Shown here piece after piece: positions 25,386 through 33,753 of a DNA stretch of 64,000 nt; positions within the stretch are counted from its first letter, which is position 1; each line of letters begins with the position of its first letter. Under the pieces are notes generated by a model. That model did no database searches, had not been told where the DNA came from, and saw only the letters and a list, made by a program, of their open reading frames with translations. Origin of the DNA: an uncultured Formosa sp. (lineage in GTDB: Bacteria; Bacteroidota; Bacteroidia; Flavobacteriales; Flavobacteriaceae). The position numbers and the translations under genes are program-made. The stretch is from assembly GCF_947500765.1 (NCBI RefSeq), contig NZ_CANMTH010000001.1, positions 62,001 to 126,000 of the forward strand, given 5' to 3'.

Positions 25386-26537
25386 ATGTTATTTAAAGAT
25401 ATTTTAGGTCAGGATCATATTAAAAATCATTTAACACAAAGTGTAGATAATGGTCGTATACCACATGCGCAATTATTTGTTGGTCCAGAAGGTTGCGGTA
25501 CCTTACCAATAGCTATCGCTTATGCGCAATATATTTTATGCAAAAACACAAACGGAGAAAATAATACAGGTAACGAATCCTGCAACCTAAAGTTTAATAA
25601 CATTTCCCATCCCGATTTGCATTTTGCTTTTCCTGTAACTACAACTGGTAGTATAAAATCGCATCCTGTTTCTAGTCATTTTTTAACCGAGTGGCGACAA
25701 TTATTAAAAGAACAACCTTACGGAAATCTTTTTGATTGGTATAAAATGTTGGGTGTAGACAATAAACAAGGACAAATTGGTGTAGACGAAGCACAAGATA
25801 TTGTTAAAGCATTAACTTTAAAAGCTTACGAAGGCGGATATAAAGTGATGATTATTTGGATGGCCGAAAAAATGAATGCCGCGGCTGCCAATAAATTATT
25901 AAAATTAATTGAAGAGCCACCTAGCAAAACAGTTTTCCTTTTAATTGCAGAAGAAGAACAAAATATTATAAATACCATTCGTTCCCGCTGTCAAGTTTTA
26001 CATTTTCCGGCACTAGCAGAAGAAGTTATAATTAAAGCACTTGTAAAAGATTACGAGATAAAAGAAAATGTAGCTACTAAAATTGCACGTCAATCCAACG
26101 GAAATTACAACAAAGCTTGCGATTTAGTTTATCACGATTCTGAAGACACTCAATTTGAAGACTGGTTTGTACTTTGGGTACGAAGTGCTTTTAAAGCAAA
26201 AGGAAATAAAGCAGCCATTCACGATATTATAAGTTGGAGTGAAGAGATTGCCAAAACTGGTCGTGAAACACAAAAACAATTTTTACTTTTTTGTATGGAC
26301 TTTTTCCGTCAGGCGATGCTTCTAAATTACAGTGCAAATGAATTAGTATACTTAGAACCTAAAACTGCTTTTAAACTAGAAAAGTTTGCGCCTTTTATTC
26401 ATAACGGAAACATTATGGATATTTATGAAGCGCTTCAGGATGCTATTTATCATATTGAGCGTAACGGAAATTCTAAAATTGTTTTAACAGATTTATCTAT
26501 TAAACTAACACGTTTACTTCATGCGAAACAAGATTAA
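25386..26537 (+). CDS. holB: DNA polymerase III subunit delta' (AAA+ clamp-loader protein)
   Basis: This 383-residue protein belongs to the clamp-loader complex that places the sliding clamp on DNA. The start MLFKDILGQDHIKNHLTQSV with GRIPHAQLFVGPEGCG is the delta'/gamma pattern; the P-loop lacks the final Lys-Ser/Thr, as in non-hydrolysing delta' subunits. KLLKLIEEPPSKTVFLLIAE and IRSRCQVLHF (the SRC arginine-finger motif) are intact. A DoxX-like gene follows six bases downstream on the same strand. Confidence 0.92.
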   Translation: MLFKDILGQDHIKNHLTQSVDNGRIPHAQLFVGPEGCGTLPIAIAYAQYILCKNTNGENNTGNESCNLKFNNISHPDLHFAFPVTTTGSIKSHPVSSHFLTEWRQLLKEQPYGNLFDWYKMLGVDNKQGQIGVDEAQDIVKALTLKAYEGGYKVMIIWMAEKMNAAAANKLLKLIEEPPSKTVFLLIAEEEQNIINTIRSRCQVLHFPALAEEVIIKALVKDYEIKENVATKIARQSNGNYNKACDLVYHDSEDTQFEDWFVLWVRSAFKAKGNKAAIHDIISWSEEIAKTGRETQKQFLLFCMDFFRQAMLLNYSANELVYLEPKTAFKLEKFAPFIHNGNIMDIYEALQDAIYHIERNGNSKIVLTDLSIKLTRLLHAKQD

Positions 26538-26543
26538 ATAGCT

Positions 26544-26939
26544 ATGAAAATTATTTTAAATCATAGCGCAGAATTACTTATTCTTATCTTTTTAATTATT
26601 ACGTTTTTAATGAGTGTTATAGATAAATTAACCGATTGGAAAGGTAATGTCTCCTTTTTAAAATTACATTTTGCTCATACGTTTGTACCACCATTAATTC
26701 CGACAACTTTATTTATTATTTTAATTTTAGAAGTACTAACAACCCTGTTTTGTAGTCTTGGAATTTTTGAAATTATAACTCAGAAAAGCACTAATTTCTC
26801 ACTGTTGGGTACCATTTTTTCTTGCCTAGTTTTACTCATATTTTTAATAGGCCAACGTATTGCGAAAGATTTTGATGGCGCCAGAAACATTACTATTTAT
26901 TTTATAGTTTCAATCTTTGCTGTTTTTCTATTTCAATAG
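26544..26939 (+). CDS. DoxX-like small membrane protein
   Basis: A 131-residue protein with four predicted membrane helices (about residues 9-24, 50-72, 84-103 and 113-130). ISIDKL-like packing is replaced here by FLMSVIDKLTDWKG, and RIAKDFDGARNITIYFIV is near the C-terminus, similar to DoxX/DoxD-like proteins of Bacteroidota. The function is not known. It lies six bases after holB, so it shares that transcript. No clear terminator follows. Confidence 0.65.
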   Translation: MKIILNHSAELLILIFLIITFLMSVIDKLTDWKGNVSFLKLHFAHTFVPPLIPTTLFIILILEVLTTLFCSLGIFEIITQKSTNFSLLGTIFSCLVLLIFLIGQRIAKDFDGARNITIYFIVSIFAVFLFQ

Positions 26940-27487
26940 GAATATTACACATCATTTATTCAAGAAAAAAACAATTTATTTTTTTTGTTTAAAATTTCAT
27001 TTTTAATCAACTTTCATAATTTTATTTTTTAAAAAAAATTGATGTTTATTTTAATAATTAAATAGCTAGTAATCAATAAAATACATCTTTTTTAATTTTG
27101 AACTCATTGTACAAAAAAAGAACAAAAAATTTATCTATTGATTCAAAAATTTTACGCTGTATTATTTTAAGTTTTTTCTAAAAAAAATACGTTCAAATTT
27201 TCTATTTTAAAGACCACTCCTAATACAAACTCATAACTATTAAATCTTATCAATTTAAACTTTTATCTATCGCATTTAAGCGGTAGCTGCCCTAGCTTTA
27301 CAGAACAAAATTTATTTCTCATTTTATAGTAACATAACATGTAAAATCAATATATAATTCTAAAGTAATTACAGATATAAAATGGTTATCTCTGTAATTA
27401 AAATATTTATAAAACGAATTAAGGAAAACGATATGGAGTTAAATATAATTTATCGTTAATTGATAGTGTCATAAAAATTACACAATT
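26940..27487. other. 548-base gap with one copy of a flanking repeat and a hairpin
   Basis: No credible gene is visible. The gap is extremely A/T-rich, contains the left copy of the ~90-bp repeat (27091-27182) and a hairpin at 27366-27400 (TAATTACAGATATAA with TTATCTCTGTAATTA, one mismatch). A short, more GC-rich patch near 27270-27300 (GCGGTAGCTGCCCTAGC) could be a gene remnant or small RNA, but nothing supports either. Confidence 0.5.
27091..27182. repeat. Left copy of a ~90-bp imperfect direct repeat
   Basis: TTTTAATTTTGAACTCAT..., CTATTGATTCAAAA and TATTATTTTAAG...TTTTCTAA recur in the same order at 28501-28590; by eye roughly three-quarters of positions agree. The hairpin that makes the right copy a terminator is degraded here. 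Confidence 0.65.
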
Positions 27488-28462
27488 ATGAAATACATTT
27501 TAACTTTCCTGCTACCAATAATTGCTTTTAGCCAAAATTATAAAACCACTAACAAAGACTTTAATAATGATGGGGATTTAGACACTTTAGAATCTTATTA
27601 CGACGGAGGAAGTAGTTTTGGAGGCACTTATGTTACACTGATAAACGGAAAGACAAAAGATACTTTTAAACTTAATAGTTTTGGATGTTTTTGCGATATA
27701 AAGGAAACTATTCTTATTCCACCTAAATTAATGGAAGACAGTAATAAACCCTTTTTAGACGCTATTAAAAAAGAATTGTTACCTGAAAAATGGGATACAC
27801 CGGAAGCGTCACTGCAATGGCTAATCACCTCTAATATGAATTATAAAAAATTAAAAGATAATACATATTTCGACTTAATTATTAACACGCCACCAAAATG
27901 GATTTCAGGAGAAATAAAATTACCTAAAACCTACTATATTGATGTTAAAGGCGAGACACTTGATAAATTATTTTTTACTAATGGCAAAGTTCCAGATTGG
28001 TACAATCCATTAACAACAGAAGGTTGGTTAATTTACTATGGACACAATCATTTTCGAAATAAAAATGAAAATGGCTTACTTATGATTGAAAAATCTCCTG
28101 CTTATAAAGTCTTTAAGTCATCTCAAGGAGTTATTTTAAAAAAAGATAATTCTTATGCTTGGCTTTTTGTTGCAGATTACGGAATCACTGGTTCTCCCGA
28201 AAAATTAAGGAGAGATGCCATTGGCAAGTTAAAATTAGTAAATAACTATATTATTATTCAACTAACTAATTCTCTAAATTTTTCAAATCCTATTTTTATT
28301 ATTGATATTGAAAAAGGAATTACTGTAAGACTAAATGATGATGAAGATTACAAAAAAATATATAAAATAGAGAAGGATGAAATAATCATTGAAACGACTT
28401 TAAATACTAAATCATATCTATTAAAAGACCTCTTTAAAGAGTTAAATAAAATTGAATTATAA
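27488..28462 (+). CDS. Unrecognised secreted protein with an EF-hand-like acidic loop
   Basis: I do not recognise this 324-residue protein. It starts with a signal peptide (MKYILTFLLPIIAFSQ), followed at once by DFNNDGDLDTLESYYDGG, an acidic DxNxDGDxD loop like those in dockerins and VCBS/FG-GAP repeats that bind calcium. Two Cys residues (FGCFCD) lie near residue 63. The rest is a mixed fold with no known catalytic motif seen. It stands alone on the plus strand, converging on the DUF4249 gene, and is bracketed by two diverged copies of a ~90-bp element, so it may be a recent addition to this position. Confidence 0.7.
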   Translation: MKYILTFLLPIIAFSQNYKTTNKDFNNDGDLDTLESYYDGGSSFGGTYVTLINGKTKDTFKLNSFGCFCDIKETILIPPKLMEDSNKPFLDAIKKELLPEKWDTPEASLQWLITSNMNYKKLKDNTYFDLIINTPPKWISGEIKLPKTYYIDVKGETLDKLFFTNGKVPDWYNPLTTEGWLIYYGHNHFRNKNENGLLMIEKSPAYKVFKSSQGVILKKDNSYAWLFVADYGITGSPEKLRRDAIGKLKLVNNYIIIQLTNSLNFSNPIFIIDIEKGITVRLNDDEDYKKIYKIEKDEIIIETTLNTKSYLLKDLFKELNKIEL

Positions 28463-28500
28463 ACTTATATATAGTGTTGTAATAATAAAGTTTTTAGTCT

Positions 28501-28590
28501 TTTTAATTTTAAACTCATCCCTTAAAAAAACACAAAATTTACACCTATTGGTTCAAAATTTTGTGTTCTATTATTTTAAATATTTTCTAA
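28501..28590. repeat. Right copy of the ~90-bp imperfect direct repeat
   Basis: Matches 27091-27182 in order and orientation. It lies between the secreted-protein gene and the DUF4249 gene and includes the terminator hairpin of the latter. Confidence 0.65.
28524..28567 (-). terminator. Terminator of the TonB receptor-DUF4249 unit
   Basis: A 12-bp perfect stem (AACACAAAATTT with AAATTTTGTGTT) with a 15-base loop is followed on the minus strand by a run of seven T. It lies about 30 bases after the DUF4249 stop. Confidence 0.78.
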
Positions 28591-28597
28591 AGATATA

Positions 28598-29449
28598 TTA
28601 CTCTTCATCTTCAATAAAAGTATAAGTTACAGCATCTGTTTGAGTCACTCTAAAATAGCCATACGGGTAATTATCTGCATTAGTAATATTTATGCAATTT
28701 CCTCGTAATTCTACAGGAGCAGGACTAAACGGATTCCCAGAACTTCCAGATTGACCAATAAGAATATCCATGTAATTATAATACGTTTCTGAAACATTAT
28801 AAAGATTAACATCTACTATATCTCCAGGTTCAAATTCATCTTCTTCATCGTCTCCGTCTTTTTCAAAAAACATATGTACTTCATTACCGTTTAAAAATTC
28901 ATCTGAAACACTAAATAGCGTTGGATATAAATCGCCTACTTCAAAATATCTTAAAATATAAAAATTAGTTTCGTCAACAGGATCATTAAAATACACATTC
29001 AACTCTAAAGCCTCTGGTAAAAATCCACCATCACGAGATTGCGTAACACGAGTAATACTGGTTGTTGGTAATAAGGTTTCTGTAGCCGTAAATGTTTCAC
29101 CGTTATATACAACATTCAGTGTATAAGTTTCATCTAATAAGGCTCCAAAAGATGTCGTTGTATACTCACCATTTAACTGATCTTCGAAAACAAAAACAGC
29201 ATTATCACTAACTCGAGTCACGGTTACTTCTGCACCTGTAACAGCTCTTGGCTCTTCGGTTTCAAAATACGGTGTTGTTGTACTTAATTTTATTGTTTGC
29301 TCCATTCCAGAAGTTCCCTTTACAATATCTAAAGACGCTTCTATAACAAGTCTTGCATCTGCAGTTGGCACATCTACCTCGACCACATCTGTACACGATG
29401 TTAACATACTAAATAGAGCTACTAAAAAAATATATAATGTGTTTTTCAT
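28598..29449 (-). CDS. DUF4249 family lipoprotein
   Basis: A 283-residue outer-membrane or periplasmic lipoprotein with lipobox MLTSC (Cys19). TDVVEVDVPTADARLVIEA right after the Cys is the usual DUF4249 opening, and Ig-like beta segments (VTGAEVTVTRVSDNAVFVF, LNVVYNGETFTATETLLP) follow. DUF4249 genes commonly sit beside a TonB-dependent receptor in Bacteroidota, as here (five bases after the receptor stop), and probably act as its surface partner. The substrate is not known. Confidence 0.88.
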   Translation of the reverse strand: MKNTLYIFLVALFSMLTSCTDVVEVDVPTADARLVIEASLDIVKGTSGMEQTIKLSTTTPYFETEEPRAVTGAEVTVTRVSDNAVFVFEDQLNGEYTTTSFGALLDETYTLNVVYNGETFTATETLLPTTSITRVTQSRDGGFLPEALELNVYFNDPVDETNFYILRYFEVGDLYPTLFSVSDEFLNGNEVHMFFEKDGDDEEDEFEPGDIVDVNLYNVSETYYNYMDILIGQSGSSGNPFSPAPVELRGNCINITNADNYPYGYFRVTQTDAVTYTFIEDEE

Positions 29450-29454
29450 GAGGA

Positions 29455-31827
29455 TTAAAATTTGAAATTATAAGTAATAGATGGCACTATCCCGAAAATA
29501 GCTGTGCGTGTAGCTTCATTAACACCGGTTTCTAAGTTTTGCCCGAAAGAAATTGATGCAGCATTTTTACGATCGTATAGGTTGTAAATACTAAACACCC
29601 ACTCGCCTTTCCACTTTGCATTTGGTTTTTTATTAGGTGTATAAGTTGCTCCTACATCTAATCTGTTATAAGAAGGTAATCTGTTTGCATTACGACTGTC
29701 GTAAACAGGAATAGATAAACCTTCGTATTCGTATTGACCAACGGGATACGTTGTAGGTCGACCAGTTTGAAAGATAAAATTGCTACTTAAACTCCATTTT
29801 TCAGATAATTCATAAGACCCCGTAACCGATAAATCATGTGTTCTATCGTATGCGGTATTGTACCATTCTCCATCATTAATACCCAATCCGCCAGCAGAAC
29901 CACCAGGTGTTCTTTGTTCAGATTTTGAAAGTGTATACGCAAACCACCCTGTAAATCTTCCTTTATTTTTTCGGAATAAAAACTCTAAACCATACGCTCT
30001 AGATTCGCCAGATAAAATTTGAGTTTCTATATTGTTTTGAGCAATTAAATTTGAACCATCTATATAATCAATTCTGTTATCTACCGTTTTATAATACGCT
30101 TCGGTTTCTATAGAAAACAAACCGTTAGATAATTCTTTAAAATACCCTATTGAATATTGATTTGCTAATTGAGGCTCTATAAATGTACCACTTGGCGCCC
30201 ACACATCTAAAGGCGTTGCATTAGCTGTATTAGATAATAAATGTAAGTATTGTGCAATTCTTGAATACCCTAATTTTACAGAAGACGATTCGTTTAATTG
30301 ATATGCTAAACCTAAACGCGGTTCGAAGTTAGAAAAAGTCTTTATAGACTCGCCTTTAGAATAGTCTATTTCTCCAGTTTTTGTCCCCTCTTCATAAATG
30401 CCAAAATTTTCATTATAAACCACTGGCTGATTATTTTCGTAAGTCGAAATTGCTTGTCCACCTAAACGATTAAACAGACTAAAACGCAACCCCAATTGAA
30501 GGTTTAAACGATCTGTAAATTTATGTTCCACGTTTGCATAAACACCACTTTCAAAAGCCCGTTTTTCATCTAAAATATCTTCATTAATCGAAGAGTCTTC
30601 ATCTGTTGGTCTTACTTCTCCTGGATTGAAATTATAATTAATTCCACTCACTCCAAAATCGATAGTGGTTTTATTATTTAAGTAATATTTAAAATCATAT
30701 TTAACATTGAAATTTTTAATGTCCGATTGCCAATCTAAACCAATAAAATCTAAAGTTAAGCCATAATTATACATGCTATAAATTACAGATAAGTTTGAAA
30801 ACAACTTATCATTAAAGACATGGTTCCAACGTAAATTTAAAGTACTATTTCCGTATGAATTTTTAAAAGAATCTGAAAAATTTAAAATATCTCGACCAAA
30901 ATAACCAGATAAATACAATTTGTTATTCTGATTGATTTCGTAGTTCCCTTTTGCATTTACATCGTAAAAATAAGCGGTATTATCTTGCCCAGCGGCTTGT
31001 AAGAATAGATGTGCATAAGACGAACGTCCTGCAACAATAAATGAGCCTTTACTTTTAAATAAAGGGCCTTCCGCTGCAAGTCGGCTTGAAATTAAGCCAA
31101 TTCCGCCCGTTAAATCAAAATCTTTACTATTCCCTTCTTTCTGACGTATATCGAGCACAGACGACACGCGACCACCGTAATTAGACGGAATATTACCTTT
31201 ATACAGCTTCACATCTTTTACAACATCTGCATTAAAGACAGAGAAAAAACCAAACAAATGCGATTCGTTGTAAATAATAGCTTCATCTAAAAGTACTAAG
31301 TTCTGATCTGTAGCTCCACCTCTAACATTAAAACCGTTAGAACCTTCGCCATTATTAGTAACACCTGGCAACATTTGTATAGATTTTACTAAATCGACTT
31401 CACCTAAAACTGCAGGAATTTTTTTAATGGTTTCACCTTTTATAACAGACACGCTCATTTGTGGATCTCTAATGTTTGCTTTTTCAGATTCTTCAGCCGT
31501 AATTACAACTTCATCTAAAGTGGTTGTATCTTCTTCCAACTCGAAGGACACATTCTGATTTTTATCTAATTGAATTTGTCTTGAAACTGTAACATAACCT
31601 AAGTAAGAAACCACAAGGTTATAGGTTCCTTTTGGAGCAGAAAGCGAGTAAAATCCGTATGCATTAGTTATGGTTCCGTTACTAGTATTTTCTAAATAAA
31701 CAGAAGCTCCAAAAACAGATTCTCCGTTAGAAAAATCTTTAATAGTTCCACTTACAGAGAAATTTTCTTGGGAGTGCATAATCACACCAAGAAGTAAAAA
31801 GCAAACACTAAGTGTTGTTTTCATCAT
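29455..31827 (-). CDS. TonB-dependent outer-membrane receptor with carboxypeptidase-regulatory domain
   Basis: A 790-residue TonB-dependent transporter. After a signal peptide (MMKTTLSVCFLLLGVIMHSQ) comes a CarboxypepD_reg-like beta-sandwich (about 22-105), then the plug domain with IPAVLGEVDLVKSIQMLPGV and GFNVRGGATDQNLVLLDEA, then the 22-stranded barrel, ending in the aromatic ITYNFKF. It would import a nutrient or metal complex using TonB energy. The partner DUF4249 lipoprotein follows. There is no SusD gene, so it is not a classical glycan-uptake pair; the cargo cannot be told. Confidence 0.92.
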   Translation of the reverse strand: MMKTTLSVCFLLLGVIMHSQENFSVSGTIKDFSNGESVFGASVYLENTSNGTITNAYGFYSLSAPKGTYNLVVSYLGYVTVSRQIQLDKNQNVSFELEEDTTTLDEVVITAEESEKANIRDPQMSVSVIKGETIKKIPAVLGEVDLVKSIQMLPGVTNNGEGSNGFNVRGGATDQNLVLLDEAIIYNESHLFGFFSVFNADVVKDVKLYKGNIPSNYGGRVSSVLDIRQKEGNSKDFDLTGGIGLISSRLAAEGPLFKSKGSFIVAGRSSYAHLFLQAAGQDNTAYFYDVNAKGNYEINQNNKLYLSGYFGRDILNFSDSFKNSYGNSTLNLRWNHVFNDKLFSNLSVIYSMYNYGLTLDFIGLDWQSDIKNFNVKYDFKYYLNNKTTIDFGVSGINYNFNPGEVRPTDEDSSINEDILDEKRAFESGVYANVEHKFTDRLNLQLGLRFSLFNRLGGQAISTYENNQPVVYNENFGIYEEGTKTGEIDYSKGESIKTFSNFEPRLGLAYQLNESSSVKLGYSRIAQYLHLLSNTANATPLDVWAPSGTFIEPQLANQYSIGYFKELSNGLFSIETEAYYKTVDNRIDYIDGSNLIAQNNIETQILSGESRAYGLEFLFRKNKGRFTGWFAYTLSKSEQRTPGGSAGGLGINDGEWYNTAYDRTHDLSVTGSYELSEKWSLSSNFIFQTGRPTTYPVGQYEYEGLSIPVYDSRNANRLPSYNRLDVGATYTPNKKPNAKWKGEWVFSIYNLYDRKNAASISFGQNLETGVNEATRTAIFGIVPSITYNFKF

Positions 31828-31980
31828 ATAAATACAGTTTTATTAAAATACAAAACAACAGAAATTCTTTTGTATTATACAGATAAATATAATCTTAAAG
31901 GCTGAAATAATGATATTTAAATGTAATTAGTAATCTTTGGTTAACAATTCAGAAATAAAGACTCTTAATAGTTAGACATA

Positions 31981-32015
31981 AAAAAAGTCAAACACGTGTA
32001 TCATGTTTGACTTTT
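31981..32015 (-). terminator. Terminator of the OmpH-like gene
   Basis: Stem AAAAGTCAAACACG with CATGTTTGACTTTT, a five-base loop, and a T-run on the minus strand, 25 bases after the stop of the OmpH-like gene. Confidence 0.9.
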
Positions 32016-32039
32016 AAGATAATAAGATTATTATTTAAA

Positions 32040-32552
32040 TTATTTCTTATAAGAATCGTTTAATGCTTTAATAAGTGTTTCAGTTAAATCGTCTGCATCT
32101 TTACCATACATTACACTACCTGCATCATTACTTCCTAAAATATAATCGTAAGCATTTGTTTCACCATAATTTTTAACAAATTTTCTTACTTTAGAAATTA
32201 AAGAATCAATCTCTTTTTGACTCTGCAAAGTAATTTGCTGCTCGCCCATCTGAATTTGTTGCTGTAACATTTGTTGTTTTTGCCCTAACTGTTGGTAACG
32301 TGCTTGTGCTTTATCTTGAGGCATTTTTGAAGCTTGCGCTTGAAACTCTTGATATTCTGCTTGAAATGCTTGAGCTAAACTGTCTGTATTTTTATTAGAC
32401 GCCTCAATCATTGTTTTATATTTTGCTTCTACATCTATTTTTTCTTGATATTCATTAATCAATTTAGAATTGTCTACAAATGCTATTTTTTGAGTTTGCT
32501 GACAAGAAGCCATAGTAATTAATGTAACTACTAATAAAGATATTTTTTTCAT
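32040..32552 (-). CDS. OmpH/Skp-like periplasmic chaperone, lipoprotein form
   Basis: A 170-residue protein of the OmpH/Skp family, which holds unfolded outer-membrane proteins in the periplasm. The signal peptide ends in MASCQQ, so it is probably lipid-anchored at Cys17, unlike the soluble enterobacterial Skp. IAFVDNSKLINEYQEKIDVE matches the family N-terminus, followed by a long Gln-rich coiled coil (AFQAEYQEFQAQASKM to KQQMLQQQIQMGEQQ). It is transcribed alone from a TATTTTTG box at 32578-32585. Confidence 0.87.
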   Translation of the reverse strand: MKKISLLVVTLITMASCQQTQKIAFVDNSKLINEYQEKIDVEAKYKTMIEASNKNTDSLAQAFQAEYQEFQAQASKMPQDKAQARYQQLGQKQQMLQQQIQMGEQQITLQSQKEIDSLISKVRKFVKNYGETNAYDYILGSNDAGSVMYGKDADDLTETLIKALNDSYKK

Positions 32553-32577
32553 TGTTCCTAAAATTTATTTTGTGAAA

Positions 32578-32585
32578 CAAAAATA
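32578..32585 (-). promoter_or_regulatory. -7 promoter box of the OmpH-like gene
   Basis: TATTTTTG on the minus strand, about 26 bases before the ATG; the element 19 bases upstream is TTA. Confidence 0.5.
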
Positions 32586-32594
32586 GAAAAGTTA

Positions 32595-32635
32595 GATAGA
32601 TAATTAACCTAATATTATGCTATTAACTATCTATC
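32595..32635 (-). terminator. Possible weak terminator of the methyltransferase gene
   Basis: GATAGATAATTAA pairs with TTAACTATCTATC except at one position, with a 15-base loop, followed on the minus strand by a T-rich stretch. It sits between the methyltransferase stop and the OmpH promoter. Confidence 0.4.
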
Positions 32636-32783
32636 AGATATTTTTATTGATTAATTGTTTTTAATAAATTATACTTATCAAAAATAGCTTTATTTAAAAG
32701 GATTTAAGAAAAGATTACAAAAAAGACTACTCACAACACCTTACAACACTTAAAACACTCTATAATCGCTTTAAATGGATTGT

Positions 32784-33641
32784 TTACACGTTTTTAACTA
32801 CATAAATTAAAGAAGAGTACTCTCCAGACTGTTTTGCCTTAATATTAGACTGCAAACCTATTTTTGTAGCGTTAATAAAATTCATTTTTCCTGTTTTATA
32901 TTTTTCAGAAAGTAAACTCACATAAAATGCATCAAAAATCATAGGCAATGTTTTTATAACTTTAAATTGTTGCTTGGCTAAAAATTTAGATATTCCTGTT
33001 TGTGAAAAATGCCAAAGATGTCTAGGCACATCAAAAGCTGCCCAAAATGATTTATAATAACTAGCATCATAACTTTTAAAATTAGGAACAGCTATTATTA
33101 AAACACCATCTGTTTTTAAAAGACGTTTGTAATTTGCGATATGCGTATCTAAATTTGGTAAATGTTCTAAAACATGCCAAAGTGTAATAACATCAAAACT
33201 ATTACTTTTTAATTCATCTATTTTAGAAGTATCATATATATCATTACCAACTTTATTAATTGCCAATTTTCGAGCATCAACATCTGGTTCGATTCCAAAA
33301 ACATTCCAGGCATTAGATTTTGCAATCTGAAGAAAATCTCCTGTCCCACACCCTACATCTAAAAGTGTTTTTTCCGATAGATTAAAACTATTAATTAAAT
33401 TTAATTTTCGTTTTAAAGCAACACGTTTTACTACATGATATGCTTTTTCAAACATATTACGTTTTGCATCTGTATGGGAAATATAATCTTCGCTTTTATA
33501 ATACTCCCCTAACCGATCTGCTTTTGGTTGCGGTGTGGTTATTAAAATATCAAGATCTGTATCATGTATTAATTCGAATTGTTCTGAAGACACAGAATAA
33601 TCTTTACATTTTAAATACACGTTATTTACTATTTTATTCAT
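32784..33641 (-). CDS. Class I SAM-dependent methyltransferase
   Basis: A 285-residue methyltransferase with a short N-terminal extension. LLDVGCGTGDFLQIA is SAM motif I, FGIEPDVDARKLA motif II, and VITLWHVLEHLPNL the post-II segment often seen in UbiG-like and sugar- or lipid-modifying enzymes. The substrate is unknown. It lies about 110 bases downstream of mnmG on the same strand, with a parS-like site in between, and may share the mnmG transcript. Confidence 0.83.
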   Translation of the reverse strand: MNKIVNNVYLKCKDYSVSSEQFELIHDTDLDILITTPQPKADRLGEYYKSEDYISHTDAKRNMFEKAYHVVKRVALKRKLNLINSFNLSEKTLLDVGCGTGDFLQIAKSNAWNVFGIEPDVDARKLAINKVGNDIYDTSKIDELKSNSFDVITLWHVLEHLPNLDTHIANYKRLLKTDGVLIIAVPNFKSYDASYYKSFWAAFDVPRHLWHFSQTGISKFLAKQQFKVIKTLPMIFDAFYVSLLSEKYKTGKMNFINATKIGLQSNIKAKQSGEYSSLIYVVKNV

Positions 33642-33723
33642 GAATTATAATAATGAAGCACTCATACAATACTTCTAAAATTTCCAATTAAACTTATTTT
33701 TTACTGATGTTTACAATTAAAAC

Positions 33724-33753
33724 AATTATTTGTTCCACGTGGAACAAATAATT
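33724..33753. promoter_or_regulatory. parS-like ParB-binding site, downstream of mnmG
   Basis: The core TGTTCCACGTGGAACA (33731-33746) is a perfect 16-bp palindrome that fits the parS pattern TGTTnCACGTGnAACA, and the symmetry extends to 30 bp. It touches the mnmG stop codon. ParB is not encoded in the window. Confidence 0.8.

Noticed and set aside
27260-27300. Locally GC-richer patch (GCGGTAGCTGCCCTAGC) as a possible small RNA
   Set aside because: No clear stem-loop with terminator and no promoter box; too weak to call.
27366-27400. Hairpin upstream of the orphan secreted gene as a riboswitch or terminator
   Set aside because: A simple 15-bp stem with one mismatch, no conserved aptamer features and no T-run.
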